A stretch of DNA of 64,000 nt from Astropecten irregularis (taxonomy: Eukaryota > Echinodermata > Asteroidea > Paxillosida > Astropectinidae). Under the pieces are notes generated by a model, which was given only the letters and a program-made list of their open reading frames with translations, was not told where the DNA came from and searched no databases. The position numbers and the translations under genes are program-made. Below are positions 11,443 to 22,308 of the stretch, piece by piece (position 1 is the stretch's first letter; each line of letters opens with the position of its first letter). The stretch spans positions 12,916,614-12,980,613 of the forward strand of contig OZ020258.1 of assembly GCA_963971285.1 (NCBI GenBank), written 5' to 3'.

Positions 11443-11742
11443 GAGTGAAAATCGTTTGGACGAACGTTCTTTGGAAAAGACACTAAATCTTGATTTCCTT
11501 GAAAAAAAAAACAGCATCTGATGAACCAAGATTACCCAAGGTGACTGTTTGCACTGTTTACGAACTGTTGAGTCCTTTTTCTGTCTCAAACTTAATATTT
11601 TTTGAGGCCTTGCAAATCATAATGCTCCTTTTAACAGTCTTTGCAAAGTGAACAAAGATAAGTTGACTTGAGTGGGATTCGAACCACTTTTCGAATGCTT
11701 ATTTGTTTATCACCTCTTCGATGACTTAAAATCTATCCAGTC
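11443..11742 (-). mobile_element. tRNA-derived SINE, family C
   Basis: Read on the minus strand it has a box-B-like GTGGTTCGAATCCCA at about 11,670-11,685. A body follows that matches the + strand copy at 26,641 over about 180 bp: TTTGAGACAGAAA, CGTAAACAGTGCAAACAGTC, TAATCTTGGTTCATCAGATG. The tRNA head is more decayed than in the other copy, and box A is hard to recognise. Confidence 0.7.
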
Positions 11743-12026
11743 GGTTTCCCTTGTCGTTATTTGATGTTCTTAACATGTTTACTATTCCATGTAATACCAT
11801 TAATACTTCCCGTACAAAGTAAGAGATAAACATCTTTTAAGGCTGTTCACTGAAAATTCTTTCTAGAGATCTATATCTATGGATTTTGCCGAGATGCCGA
11901 TTGGTCTCGACCCTCACAATGGCAAAAAAATAGGGTTTTTTTCTGCAATCTTTAAATTGGTTTAATATTTTTTTAAGGGCTTGTTGTTAACATAATTATG
12001 CATGCCGTGCTAATATACCTGATGCC

Positions 12027-12344
12027 TTAAAGGTACTATCATACTTAAAAGTTATACCGAGACAGAAATCTTCAAGGATTTACCAATAACTTACAGGGTA
12101 TAAAGGTGGTGATGGTAGAAGCATACCGTTACAATGTTTCTGCCCGAAATAATGTATGTATCAAGAAGAGTATAAAAAAAAAATGTAAAAAAAAAAATGA
12201 TAATAAAACGTGAGCGTTTTTCAGAAGCCATCGTATGGGACTGGAAACTTCATCACAGATGACTGTTACTGTATCTTTCTTGTTATTGTTTGCTAATGAA
12301 TCTGCATTTCTTTGGCAAAACCCAAAGTAGGATATTACCTTTAA
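12027..12344 (+). mobile_element. B1 MITE with internal loss
   Basis: The ends TTAAAGGTACTATCATACTT and AGTAGGATATTACCTTTAA are intact, and TTAA is present on both sides. The middle is replaced by an A-rich run (12,174-12,206), and the GACTTAAGAAATAC block is missing. Confidence 0.8.
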
Positions 12345-12728
12345 TCGCTTGTTTACATGCAACTGATATTTGGCGACTGTTCAATTTGATATCGAGCATT
12401 TTAAACGGTCCAGAACGCTCGGATAATTTTGAATGAAAACTCAATAGTCATCCTCGCCAGCCATTTAGTGGCACATGTGTGCCTTCGCTGGCATACATTA
12501 GTTAACCTTGTTTGCCTGTAATCATCCATACATCTAAATTAAATAGATGCTGCGCAAGACACGTACCATATAACAAATATTGTAAAATTGCCAGATGTAT
12601 AGAAAATTGCCCTTGCAAATAATAAATTGTCTTGGAAAACAGCATAGATAATAGTATTAGCTAGTCAAATGATGCATACCTCGAGATATTGACTTAACAT
12701 TTTCTAGGCCTATACTCACCTGGATCGG
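12345..12728. other. Unassigned spacer
   Basis: No gene or recurring repeat is recognised. Confidence 0.5.
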
Positions 12729-12927
12729 AACATTAAGGAGACATTTTGATGTCTCCCTAATGTTTTAGGTACCTTTTTATAGACACATTTTTACCGTCCA
12801 AATTTTTTATCGAAAATAGATAATGCTCTCTACAGGAACATGTGTCAATTTCAAGTTCATTGGTTTGGAGGATGTTTAGAAATAGGTATTGTTAAGTTCA
12901 GTGCACAACCCTATGGGAATGTAATAT
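12729..12927 (+). mobile_element. F repeat, copy 1
   Basis: The head has a short palindrome (GGAGACATTTTGATGTCTCC). The body that follows is shared with copies at 35,997 and 46,318: TAATGCTCTC, TTCATTGGTTTGGAGGATG, TTTAGAAATAGGTA, GTGCACAACCCTATGGGAA. All three copies are on the + strand. The true ends are not defined. It is non-coding. Confidence 0.7.
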
Positions 12928-13416
12928 ATAAATTATTTCGCTTCGTATGATTATAAAAAGTGGATGGAAATTACCACCAAGCATCCAGCACTTCGAATTT
13001 TATCACTGAAATTGCCTTTTATCATTGACGTTTCTAATGTATTTTTAAAAAATAGAGATATTTGAGATATCTCAATAAATGTTTTCGTTGAAACCTTCAT
13101 AGACAAATGATAAAAAAGAAAGAAGAAAGAAAAAAGAAGAAGAAAAAAAGAGGGAAATTCTGCTTATTTATCCAATACAGTTTTAAACATTATAGTGTCC
13201 ATTTGATAGTTCGAGTCCTTATTATGTACATAAGATTAAGGGGAAGGGTAGTTGTGCTAGAAACCTTTTATTTGTAATTAATTTTGTCATTTACAATCAA
13301 ATTGTTAGCAAGGCAGGGAAGGCGTACAGACACATACCCAACTTTCAAAACATTGATTTTGTTAAAAATCCCTTGAAAAAAGTCGCTTGACAATTTGACA
13401 TTTGCCTCAGTTTTTG
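12928..13416. other. Unassigned, with a purine-rich tract at 13,100-13,155
   Basis: A run of AAAGAAAG-type purine-rich sequence lies near 13,108-13,155. Nothing else is recognised. Confidence 0.5.
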
Positions 13417-13773
13417 TTAAAGGTACAGTACTAGATTGGTAGCATACCCAAACAGAAATGTTCACAGATTTACGTATAGTTTTCAGGATATGAAGATTGT
13501 CCTGGTAGAAACATATGTCTGCCTGAAATGGTGTATCTATCCAGAAATTAGTCAAACAAAGACCGAAAACAGTTTTGATCTCGGGGTAAGATCAAAACCA
13601 TTCTTTATGTTTCAAAAGAAAAACTGAGTCGGGTTTTCGCTATTTTCTCATGACTCAGATGTCAGATTGAGCTCAATTTTTCACAGGTTTATTATTTCAT
13701 GTATATGATGGATCAGACAAAGTGTGATTGTAAGTGATGTTCTGTCACCTTTACCAATCATTATACCTTTTAA
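13417..13773 (+). mobile_element. B2 MITE
   Basis: It begins TTAAAGGTACAGTACTAGAT and ends TTTACCAATCATTATACC plus TTTTAA. It contains the GATCTCGGGGTAAGATC hairpin and the CTCATGACTCAGATGTC block. It is one of the better preserved B2 copies. Confidence 0.85.
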
Positions 13774-13805
13774 CGTGTGGCTATAGTAAGAGAATATGCA
13801 TCTTC

Positions 13806-14188
13806 TTTAAAGGTAGTAGGCCTAAAACCTATCTTTTGGTAAGTGACCAAAACAGAAATATTCACAGATTTACTTTTTACTTTTCAGGGTATGAAGATGA
13901 TGCTAGTAGAAACCTACGGTTGAATTTTTTTCACACGAAATGGTGTATTTATTCAGAAATTAGTAAAACAACGACCGAAAATCTTTTTGATCTTTTAAAA
14001 GATCAAAAATAAAAGAGAAAAGACTTAAGAAATACTGAGGCTGTTTTTCACTGTTTTCTAAAAAAGTGGGCAACGTTTGGGACTGAAATTTTTACAGATC
14101 ACTGTTAGGCCTACTGTATCTGTCTTGGTATTTCTGCCCATGAGTCTGTATTTGTTTGATAAAAACCAAAGTATGATATTACCTTTAA
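13806..14188 (+). mobile_element. B1 MITE
   Basis: It runs from TTTAAAGGTAGTAGGCCTAA to AGTATGATATTACCTTTAA. A short insertion disrupts the left terminal repeat. It lies ~32 bp after the preceding B2 in the same orientation, so the two lineages sit head to tail here. Confidence 0.85.
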
Positions 14189-14774
14189 TTTATACATCTC
14201 ACTTTATACGAGTCACCTTGCCTAGTTCTACCTTCAGCTGATGAGAGGAAAAAAATATTTCCAGTGAAGTCTTCCGTAATTTTCTTTCAATTTACTCCCA
14301 GCTATTCATTCCAGAAATCACTTCTCCATTGTCCCACAATGGGCAGGAAAAAGCAAGAAAAAACATCCCTCTCTAGCATTGGATGTGTTTAGAGGGCGAT
14401 TTTTCTGTATAATCAAATCAAAATCATATAAAATATGACGGCATTATTTCCTCTGGCATGCTGCCAGGAGATTTCTTCTTTTTTTAATAGATTGTATCTC
14501 AAACATTCTGATTCAATAATAAATAAAGAAGGTTGTCGATTTCAGTAGATGTAAATAGTCACCAGGTCATGGAGAAAAGGCAGAGTATTGCGCCAAATAT
14601 TTAACATAAACATTCGCGAATATGAAGTAGATGGCTGTATTACAATGCTATTCGGGAATAACTGTGAAAGAATTTTGTTTTAAAAGGGGGGACTGGAAAA
14701 GGCATTAAAACATGATATGTTGAAGATATCCGAGCTTGCTCAATATTCCACACGAATGTGAAATTTTGAACTTC
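14189..14774. other. Unassigned spacer
   Basis: No gene or recurring repeat is recognised. Confidence 0.5.
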
Positions 14775-15007
14775 GGCCAATTTCTCGACCCTGCTTAGCA
14801 CAAAAATTCGCTAACCATTAGGTTTCTGGCTAAAAACAGGATTAACAACCAAATGTCCATGTGTTGTGTGTCACTTGTGATTGTTCTTTGGCCGTTGTTC
14901 GCTGTCCAAGAATATCAAATTGAATTTTTAATTGTGGTTTGTTTTATTGAAAAAAGGCGTTTTTGCGCTAAGCAATTTTTTGTGCTTAGCAGCTCCATAA
15001 AATTGGC
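14775..15007 (+). mobile_element. A MITE, type 1
   Basis: It starts GGCCAATTTCTCGACCCTGC and ends GCAGCTCCATAAAATTGGC. Type 1 interior landmarks are present (CACTTGTGATTGTTCTTTGG, GTGGTTTGTTTTATTG). Confidence 0.8.
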
Positions 15008-15819
15008 GTCTGGTTATAAATAGGTCCATCCATGCAGAATTTATGAAAAATGTCCTATTTTACATTTCGCAATTCTATTCTTTTCCTTTAGCACTTAATT
15101 GTATTCCTTATCTCCATATGAAACATTTCAATTTTGTATTCATTTTCTTTATTTCATATTTATTCATACCGATATGTAGAAACTTATGAACAAAAAAAAC
15201 GCGTTTACGTTTTTAGTCAAATACAATCTCGGCCGTACAATGATGATTCTAATTGAAGGAGTAACTGATTTTTAGGCAATGTATACAGTTTTTATTTAAT
15301 TGGTGAAGATTTTGTTATTATCCAACAAGCCAAAATGTAATACATTTAGACCGTTATGGATGCAAGTTTCATAGAGCTATAAGAAACTGCTTTCAAAATT
15401 GACGTAGAACTGTCAAGGTCACCATGATAAGATGAGATAAATTGTCCATTTTGAAGTGCTTTTGCAAGCAATTTACACCATAAGACTGAATCGTTACTCC
15501 AGGGTGGTTTCGGCCCACTTATGCATGAAAATGCACAATACACTTCGTGCCCAACCATGCTATGCACCTATTACATAGTGTAATGATAATAGTCCCTACT
15601 CAACCATTCCCAGCAAGAAAATGAATTTCACTGTAGTATGTGGCTATAGGGAATTTCATTCCATAAATGATATATTCAACACACAACAAGTTGAACACCC
15701 GGATGCGACATACAGCTTTCTGGGATTAGGCATGATACTGTTTGCATTGTAAATAAATTCAGCAGACTTTCTCCACTTGATTAAGGAGTGAACGAAGAAT
15801 AAACGGTCTTGCCACTTGT
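15008..15819. other. Unassigned spacer
   Basis: No gene is recognised. Minus-strand frames at 15,346-15,567 and 15,656-15,886 have no known motifs. The second one partly overlaps the arm of the inverted repeat that follows. Confidence 0.45.
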
Positions 15820-16113
15820 TAAAATGGCATATTTTGCAGAATCTCAATTTAAAAAAACGAAGAAATTGATAATGCACAAGCTGCATGACTTATATTGTAG
15901 CAATCGAAATTAAACGCAGTGAGAATGTGTACACAGTCTCGAATAAAAACATGACCTTTCATTTTGCTGTTTACTCGAAAAGGTGAACAGTAAATAAAAT
16001 GGAAGTTTCGAAGGATGGCGTATATTGATCTATGCGTAGTTTGAAAACTATGATTGCAATGAAAATTGTCGTTCATGCTCATGTTGAAGACAAAAATATT
16101 GGTGCATTTTACC

Positions 16114-16439
16114 TTTAAAGATAATATCATACTTGAGTTTTTGCAAAAGAAATGCGTATTCATGGGTAAAATATCGAGAAAGATACAGTAACAGTCATCA
16201 GTGAAAATTCCAGTCCCATGTGGTACCAACTTTGTGAGAAAACAACGGATTTTCAAATCTATTCAAAAGTGTTTTGATCTCCTTGAGATCAAAACTGTTT
16301 GGTCTTTGGTTTTACGATTTTCTGGATAAATACAGCATTTCAAGTAAAAGAAAGTAAACGGTATGTTTCTATTATCACCATCTTTGTTACCTGTAAGTTA
16401 TGGTTAAATCTGTGAAGAGTTTTGTTTTGGTATGTGTAA
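16114..16439 (-). mobile_element. B1 MITE, left half of the inverted repeat
   Basis: The outer end TTAAAGATAATATCATACTT is intact. The inner end stops at TTTTGGTATGTGTAAGTAT, with the terminal repeat absent. Confidence 0.8.
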
Positions 16440-16744
16440 GTATAGGTAGATACAGACACAGAAATATCCACAGATTTACCCATAACGTACTGGGTGTAAA
16501 GATGGTGATGTAAGAAGCAAATCGTTAAACATTTTCTGACTGAAATGCTGTATTTATCCAGAAAAGAGTGAAACCAATCACCAAAAACAATTTTATCTTA
16601 AGATCAAAAATACAGTGGGCATTTTTCACTGTTTTCTCAAAAAGTGGGCACCGTATGGGACTGGGAATTTCACAGATGATTGTTACCGTACTGTATCCTT
16701 CTTGATATTTGACAAAAACCAAAGAATGATATTACCTTTAAATG
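16440..16744 (+). mobile_element. B1 MITE, right half of the inverted repeat
   Basis: It starts inside the family consensus (AGGTAGATACAGACACAGAA) without the outer TTAA end. It finishes normally with AATGATATTACCTTTAA. Confidence 0.8.
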
Positions 16745-17033
16745 TAAAATGCACCAGTGTTTTTTCTTCTCAACATGAAACATGAAAGACAATTTTCATT
16801 CCAATCATATTTTTCAAACTGCACACAAATCATTACGCCATCCTTCGAAAACGTTCATTTTAATTACTGTTCACGTTTTCGAGTAAACAGCAAAATGAAA
16901 GGTCATGTTTTTATTCGAGACTGTGTACACATTCTCACTGCGTTTAATTTCGATTGCTACAATATAAGTCATGCAGTTGATGCATTATTAATTTCTTCGG
17001 TTTTTAAATTGAGATTCTGCAAATATGACATTT

Positions 17034-17389
17034 CACTGAAATGTTTTTTCATGTATGAAACTCAGAAATAGTAATTAACATGTTGTCCAGAAAGTATAAA
17101 CATAGATGTTTGTGATCCTTATCAGTCAAATATCGTCAGATATTTCGAAGCTTTAAAAAATTCCTGAAACTCGACACACGCATAATACCAGAATGTGTAT
17201 CCTTGTGGAGACATGGCTTTTTTTTCGTGTAGTAATGAACATTCTCCGAAGAGTAGAATTTGAAATCGCTCCCATTTTGAACCAGAATCACTTTCATGGG
17301 TTGAGATTTCTAGAGAACGTCCCTTATATGTATAAAATACTTCTCTTTGCCATTGATAAGTATACCTTGGAAATTCTTCCTTGCTAAGA
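17034..17389. other. Unassigned spacer
   Basis: No gene or recurring repeat is recognised. Confidence 0.5.
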
Positions 17390-17752
17390 TAAAGGTAAAA
17401 TCTTACTTTGGTTTTTGTTTAAGAAATACATATTCCTGGGCAAAAATATCAAGACAGATACAGCAACAGTCATCTAAGAAAATTTCAGTCCCATACGGTG
17501 CCCACTTTTTGAGGAAACCGTGAAAAACGGCCACAGTATTTCTTAGGTCTTTTCTATTTTATTTTTGATCTTTAAAATATCAAACATAATGTTTAATAGT
17601 CATTGGTTTAATTCTTTTCTGGATAAATATAGCATTTCAGGCAGACACATTTTTACAGTATGTTTCTACCATCACCATCTATATACCCTGTAAGTTATAG
17701 GTAAATCTGTGAAGATTTCTGTTTCAGTATGCTACCAAAATATGATACAAAT
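17390..17752 (-). mobile_element. B1 MITE
   Basis: On the minus strand it runs from a decayed TTTGTATCATATTTTGGTAG end through CAGAAATCTTCACAGATTTA and GATGGTGATGGTAGAAACAT to AGTAAGATTTTACCTTTA. The TTAA borders are eroded on both sides. Confidence 0.8.
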
Positions 17753-18974
17753 TCCAAACATTTGTGACAACCTTGTGGAAACCTATACACCTTTAGAACT
17801 TGCCTTTAGAGACATATTCAACCTATGGTGTTCGGTCTCCACAAGGCATCATATAGTTATGTGTTCACAACTTTTAAAATGATTACAACCACTTGTTTAG
17901 CGCACACTATACTCACCAATTCATCCACAAAGACCATGATGTTTGTCCTTTTTGATAAAAATGTCTCTGGCAAATATAAAAAGATCTATACCTTGAACGT
18001 ATGGGAATGTTTCACGTCAGTGAAGGGCAAATTACTGCCTTAATTCGAATTTGCAGAAGATCGTTTGTTGTTAATAAGCAGCCATCGATATCTGCGCATG
18101 CGATCGCGTACTCTGAACCAGCGCTCTTAAATTTTGAAGATGTTGACTTGAAGAAACTCAGTCGAAATTGCCAAAGAGAGTTGGGATGATGCAGCACAGT
18201 GAGATGAACTTTCTTATAATGCGTCAGTCACATCAATCAGGCATTATAACGGTACAAGTCCGACAAAAAATGGCCGGGGAAGAAAACCAACAAAATGGCC
18301 GTCATCAATGACTTATAAAGGACGCTATAGTGTTGTATGTCCTTCAAGATTATATGGAAGAGCCCCCCCCCCATATCCATATTCCCTACCACACACCTGT
18401 TCCATTGTAAACTCCCCCTCCCCCTTCCAAGCCCCCCCCCCCCCAAACAAAATCCACATATCGCCCAGCAAAATGGTTTTGTGGGGTGAACAATTAGCAA
18501 CGGTGAGCATCGATCCGGGGCATAGAGACAGAATTGATTATTGATGGGTCGACGGCTGTTTTCTGCTCCCGTGTTAGTCAGGAGGGCAGTTCTATTTTGA
18601 TAAGGTGTACGTTTGCATGTTGCTGGCCTTTATCGATCGATCATGTGGCTTTCTTGCTCCAAACGAAAAAAAAACCTATTTTTGGTCAGGAAATGGACTG
18701 AGTCTTTGAGTGATTTTATTCTTGTAGGTGTTCAGGAGATAGTGTATAGTACATGGCAAATGTTATGTCTAGCTTGTTCTATAACTGCATGGCCTCATTG
18801 TAAACGCGGTTCGTGTGGGAAATCAAAATGTACAATTTCACACGTGCATTTTTCACAAGACCTCATGCTAAGTCTTGTATTATGTGCACAGTTTTCTATA
18901 ATGTCTCATCAATTCCGGTTAATTTTTTTAATGTGCTTTACATTCTTTTTTTTGTAGGGTAGAGGGTCCGTTTG
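17753..18974. other. Unassigned, with C-rich tracts
   Basis: Cytosine runs occur at 18,362-18,373 and 18,414-18,446. Around 18,085-18,110 there is a CpG-rich word CTGCGCATGCGATCGCG. No exon or recurring repeat is recognised. Open frames up to 114 codons (18,613-18,957) have no domain signals. Confidence 0.45.
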
Positions 18975-19315
18975 TTAAAGGTGGAGTACATGATTGGTAA
19001 AGGTCACAGAAAAGCACTCACACTTTGTATAATCTAAAATGTACATAAACTAATCATAAACCTGTAAAAATTTGAGCTCAATCGGACATCTCTGTCAAGT
19101 GAAAATAGCGAAAACCGACTAATTTTTTCTTTAATATAAAGCATAAAGAATGGTTTTGATCTTACCCCGAGATCAAAACTTTTTTCGGTCTTTGTTTTTA
19201 CTTATTTCTGACTCAATACACCATTTCAGGTGGAAATATTTTAACGGTATGTTTCGACCATTTTTATACCCTTAAAGTTATTGATGTGTTTACTAATCCT
19301 GTACTGTACCTTTAA
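18975..19315 (-). mobile_element. B2 MITE
   Basis: It begins TTAAAGGTGGAGTACATGAT and ends AATCCTGTACTGTACCTTTAA. Reverse B2 landmarks are GAGCTCAATCGGACATCTCT and CCCCGAGATCAAAACTT. A small loss occurs near 19,255-19,280. Confidence 0.85.
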
Positions 19316-19749
19316 GTATTCTTATTTGAATCATAAAATGTTTCTTTATTTCATAGTTTGATTTTTTTGTTTTCCATGTTTTGGTCTTCTGTTCTGTTTT
19401 ATGTCAAATAACAGCAAATCGCAATGCATATATCCAGTTTTTTTATTTCGTATCTCTTTATTCAAATGTAGTCATTTATTTCAAAAAACTTACTAGTACT
19501 ATAATGCGAACTGAATTGGGTGAACATTCTATAACCAGGACACTGTTATTAAGCGTGACCATTGGCATGCTTTAACCTAGTTCCCAAACGTGACGTCATG
19601 AGGTGATGCTAAGTGGAAATGAGGTATAGCTCAGTCCCAACTGGAAAATCAACTTCAAATGTAAACTAAAAATAGGCTACATCCACCACCCATCCCCAAT
19701 CATTCTGAGTAGTTCTCTTCAATCTATACTCCATACCCCAGTCCACAGA
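19316..19749. other. Unassigned spacer
   Basis: No gene or recurring repeat is recognised. Confidence 0.5.
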
Positions 19750-20030
19750 GAGATAGGATTAACAATAGGAAATGAATCTATTTGGTAGGAATTGAGATAA
19801 TTGTAAATAGGAAAGGAATCGATTTGGTAGGAATTGAGATAATTGTAAATAGGAAAGGAATCGATTTGGTAGGAATTGAGAAAATTGTAAATAGGAAAGG
19901 AATCGATTTGGTAGGAATTGAGATAATTGTAAATAGGAAAGGAATCGATTTGGTAGGAATTGAGAAAATTGTAAATAGGAAAGGAATCGATTTGGTAGGA
20001 ATTGAGAAAATTGTAAATGCTTCGGTATTA
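19750..20030. repeat. 42-bp minisatellite, about 6.5 units
   Basis: Each unit contains GGTAGGAATTGAGATAATTG, then TAAATAGGAAAGGAATCGAT. The unit length is a multiple of three and lacks stops in one + frame, so a repeated peptide VGIEIIVNRKGIDL (14 residues) is open from 19,782. The units vary mainly by GATAATT versus GAAAATT. The first unit is more diverged. There is no flanking coding evidence. Confidence 0.9.
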
Positions 20031-20184
20031 TTATGGATTATACATTCCTATGGAGATTAACAGCGAAACTGCTACTTCGTTCAATGTCAGTGATATGATT
20101 TGCTCAAGCGAAGCAACCATTGAAATATAATTCGCAATTGAAATGTGCATAGAAAGATTTAAGGCTTTGCATTATGGTGACAAT

Positions 20185-20551
20185 TGGTATGTGGATCGGT
20201 TTGCGGTAACACCATGTAAGAATCGTTCATGTTTTCGCACTTCTTATTTGGTCGCACTTCTGGTTAGGTTTCAACGTTTCGACTAGCCTACTCTAGTCAT
20301 CATCAGGAGACGATTTGATTTACAGCAATACCATGAAGTCATATGAGCAAAGGAACTGGAAAACACTATGGTGAACGTTAAATGTTAAATTTCGTACTTC
20401 TTATTAACATCTTATTTCGTCGCACTTCTAGTTATGTCTCAACGTTTCGACTAGCCTACTCTAGTCGTCACCAGAAGATGATTTGATTTACAGCAATACC
20501 ATGAAGTCATATAAGCAAAGGAACTGGGAAAACACTATGGTGAACGTTAAA
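20185..20551 (+). repeat. H repeat with two ~169-bp tandem units
   Basis: The element starts GGTATGTGGATCGGTTTGCG and contains CGCACTTCT words followed by TCAACGTTTCGACTAGCCTA. A unit of about 169 bp is repeated: GTGAACGTTA occurs at 20,371 and 20,540. The start and the TCAACGTTTCGACTAG block recur at 62,186-62,314. The minus strand reads CTGATGA, a 6-bp stem, then GAAAC, which resembles a hammerhead ribozyme core. Such cores are known from Penelope-like elements. That assignment is inference, and no reverse transcriptase is present. Confidence 0.7.
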
Positions 20552-20797
20552 CAGCATCTGCAATATCAAGCTTGGTGTGTGGTATAATATGATGTATTGT
20601 CATTCGAAGGAGTTACAATAACTACTGTTTGTACACTGTCCACACAGAGAAAATAAATATTTGGAACGGTCTAAAATAAATACAGTGTAATTAAGTTTCA
20701 CCTCGCCCTTCACTCACACTAATCAACGACGTCGGCATGATTGTAGTGGACTAAACAATTAGTTCAGGGCCATGTGCTGGACGCCTTATTAAATTTG

Positions 20798-21170
20798 CTG
20801 GGTGCCGTGGTGGTCTAGTGGTCTGGCGTGTTGTACTCAAGGGCTTGTGGTCAATCGAGAGATTGTGCATGGGTTCGAGTCCAACCGTGGGCTAGTGGTG
20901 CTTGGGTCCTTGGGCAAGATGCTTTGTCACATATTGCTCCTCTTCACCCAAGTGTAAATTGGTACCTGTACATCATGTACTTGGATGTACTTGGTGGAGA
21001 TGGTCATGTGTGATAAGCCGTTGTGCGTTTTACAGCATGCAGATGGGGCTGCATACTGCATACACGGAGTTGAGATGGTTTCAGTAATGTTAATGAAGCC
21101 CAATGACCAGGGACAATTTGCGCTTAGAAACACAGTATTAAGCGCTATATAAATATGATTCGTCATTGTA
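20798..21170 (+). mobile_element. tRNA-derived SINE with conserved-type central domain
   Basis: A box-A-like TGGTCTAGTGG (about 20,811-20,821) and box-B-like GGTTCGAGTCC (about 20,872-20,882) mark a tRNA-like head. The body has TGGGCAAGATGCTTTGTCAC and TTCACCCAAGTGTAAATTGG, resembling a SINE domain widespread in marine animals. The 3' part ends with TTAAGCGCTATATAAATA, the kind of tail shared with LINEs. The tRNA head does not fold as a complete functional tRNA. Confidence 0.75.
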
Positions 21171-21196
21171 ATGTTTGTTATTGTTAGAGTCCATGA

Positions 21197-21445
21197 GCCA
21201 ATTTCATAGAGCTGCTAAAGCAAAATAAAATTGCTTAAGCATGAAAAGTCATCCTGGAGTAAACACGATTGCCAAACAAATTTCCATGTAATAATATGTA
21301 CTGCTTGTAATCTGACTTCTATTTGGCCATTGTTTGCTGAGCATAACATTCACAGGAAGTTTTGGCTACATACTGATTTCATGTACAAATGTTTTTGGTG
21401 CTTAAGCAAATGTTGGTGCTTAAGCAGCTCTATGAAATTGGCCCC
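21197..21445 (+). mobile_element. A MITE, type 2
   Basis: It starts GCCAATTTCATAGAGCTGCT and ends AGCAGCTCTATGAAATTGG plus CCCC. The type 2 interior has TTGGCCATTGTTTGCTGAGC and ATAACATTCACAGG, distinct from type 1. Confidence 0.85.
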
Positions 21446-22308
21446 ATATCAGAACATAATTATCTATGAATTTACACCATTATGTGATAATAGTTCACTT
21501 TCAAAGTCATTGGTAAATTCACATTTATTTCAAAAAATCCATAACATAATTCCGATAATTTGACATCATGTACCGAACACATATGTAACCCCCCCCCCCC
21601 CCAAGAAAAAAGGGGGGGGGATACAGAACGCCCTCATTAGTTCCAAAATATGGCCAATGGCTGTCCGAGTATGCAGTGATGTGCATAATGCAGGCCATGT
21701 GCCCGTGATGTATAACGCTCTCATTGATTTCTCCCTCCACATTATTACATGGGGAAAGATTGGGATATGTGGGGCCCCCTCAGGATGCACCTTATACGAG
21801 GTAATGTCCCCAGTCAGTACAGGCTGTAGTTCCATTCTGCCAGGTATGGTTGCTAAGATCAGAACGTCAATGTACTCCTAATTGGACCTTTATATTGCTT
21901 CAGCTAGGTATATGGGGACCCAGTGCCTTTTACAACCTTGTCCCCTTTGGTTCTGCACTTGAGTTCTCCGAACTCGCAGAGGACAACACGAGATTGCAAT
22001 CAACAATGAGTCAAGCCACTGCAATGTTATAGGCTCCGAAAACCCATTCGACTCAAAATTTTCAATTACCAAACGTAACATTCAATAGCGTAGTAATAAC
22101 AGCAATAATAGAGCAAAACTGACAATGGTGATTCGCATTTTTATAATGGCACTAACAACAAGGAAAGTATCAAAAGCGCCGAACAACGGTTGAAAAGTAC
22201 ATGTAACCACACATGAAAAGGCGAAAGATGTGAGTAAAAGACGAAGATAGCCGATGTATTCATCAGCGACTTGAAACAATATGAAATACAACCCAAGATC
22301 ACTTGCGT
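21446..22308. other. Unassigned, with a C-run/G-run hairpin at 21,588-21,620
   Basis: A run of cytosines is followed by AAGAAAAAA and a run of guanines, which could form a very stable hairpin or be a sequencing trouble spot. No gene is recognised. Confidence 0.5.

Larger units (their letters stand above)
15820..17033. repeat. 1.2-kb imperfect inverted repeat
   Basis: The left arm (15,820-16,439) and right arm (16,440-17,033) are reverse complements with scattered differences. Outer arm markers on the right are AAATTGAGATTCTGCAAATA, GCATGTTTTTATTCGAGAC-like sequence near 16,905 and CACTGCGTTTAATTTCGATT. Their complements lie at 15,830-15,960. The inner part of each arm is a B1 MITE, minus on the left and plus on the right. 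Both MITEs lack the terminal ~24 bp that would face the centre. About 290 bp of non-MITE flank is shared per arm, so this is an inverted duplication of MITE plus neighbouring DNA, not two independent insertions. Confidence 0.85.

Noticed and set aside
15849-17071. Shared peptide NSKMKGHVFIRDCVHIL in two open frames as a conserved protein
   Set aside because: The peptide match follows from the DNA-level inverted duplication. There is no independent sign of coding constraint.
21588-21620. Regulatory hairpin from the C-run and G-run
   Set aside because: Homopolymer runs are frequent here and error-prone in sequencing; nothing links the hairpin to a gene.
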